From NCBI RefSeq assembly GCF_019749255.1, contig NZ_JACWFH010000026.1, forward strand, positions 34,141 to 98,140: a DNA stretch of 64,000 bases, written 5' to 3'. How positions within the stretch are numbered: position 1 is the stretch's first letter; the number at the start of each line of letters is the position of its first letter. The DNA comes from Mesobacillus maritimus. Lineage in GTDB: Bacteria; Bacillota; Bacilli; Bacillales; Cytobacillaceae. Made by a program: the position numbers and the translations under genes. The notes under the pieces are model-generated. The model had not been told where the DNA came from and did not search any database. It worked only from the letters and a program-made list of their open reading frames with translations. This document shows positions 63,904-64,000 of the stretch, in pieces.

Positions 63904-64000
63904 TAAGTTGAATGGATTTTGATCGAAGAAAGTATTGACATGTTACCTAAAAAAAACTCGCTGCCATTATGAACTGTACCCTTTGTCAAGGACATTAAAA

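Overview
The window comes from an AT-rich, spore-forming, low-GC Gram-positive of the Bacillaceae (a Bacillus/Neobacillus-type genome). The evidence is strong AGGAGG-type ribosome sites with many TTG/GTG starts, a spore-coat transglutaminase, YjcZ-family sporulation peptides, a PerR-like regulator and a narGHJI cluster. It splits into a mobile/defence island (1 to about 31,050) and ordinary chromosome (about 31,100 to 64,000). The junction is a 45-nt fragment of a tRNA-Val gene (31053-31097), running from the anticodon loop to the 3' end and followed by a hairpin terminator. That is what the displaced end of a tRNA-integrated element looks like.

Island, left to right. (1) The 3' end of an MFS efflux gene and an Msr(D)-like ABC-F protein, joined by a 7-codon leader peptide (MQFLLFF) and a set of competing hairpins; this looks like antibiotic-inducible attenuation. 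(2) A recombination/regulation module: a truncated integrase, an excisionase-like HTH protein with a duplicated 5' region, two paralogous small HTH proteins, a zinc-ribbon protein and a 696-aa tyrosine-recombinase-like protein. (3) A replication module (phage-type initiator, G39P-like loader, DnaB-like helicase) and a serine resolvase. No phage structural or conjugation genes are visible. (4) A BREX operon, brxA-brxB-brxC-pglX-pglZ. It lacks brxL; the next + strand gene is a 1057-aa SNF2-type helicase. Between them, on the - strand, lies a YaaC-family gene broken by one in-frame TAA. (5) A three-gene cassette (Mrr-like nuclease, small middle protein, Rad50-like ATPase) matching the ABC-three-component defence layout, bracketed by two near-identical 31-bp hairpin repeats. 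(6) A free-standing Hint/LAGLIDADG gene whose splicing residues are missing, next to the tRNA scar.

Chromosomal part. A CstR-like persulfide sensor and a cysteine-less rhodanese lie behind a promoter with an embedded operator. A nitrate-respiration cluster follows (hemerythrin-like protein, two small unknown proteins, narGHJI), then an AI-2E-type permease, cardiolipin synthase, a PerR/Fur regulator with a 38-aa zinc-ribbon peptide, aroK and aroD. An intergenic element carrying seven copies of a 52-bp minisatellite comes next, then a YfkAB-like radical SAM protein, a NarK-type transporter, an AGCS symporter and an M15 peptidase. The last part holds a cyanophycin operon (cphB-cphA), spore-coat tgl, two YjcZ-like peptides, a GH13 glucosidase, an AlaX-type editing protein, prfC and nhaC.

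The island genes appear to act as stacked defences (BREX plus ABC-3C) with a resistance cargo on a tRNA-targeted element. The chromosomal half mixes anaerobic nitrate respiration, sulfur/peroxide sensing, nitrogen storage and sporulation. All identifications come from reading motifs by eye; no database search was run.
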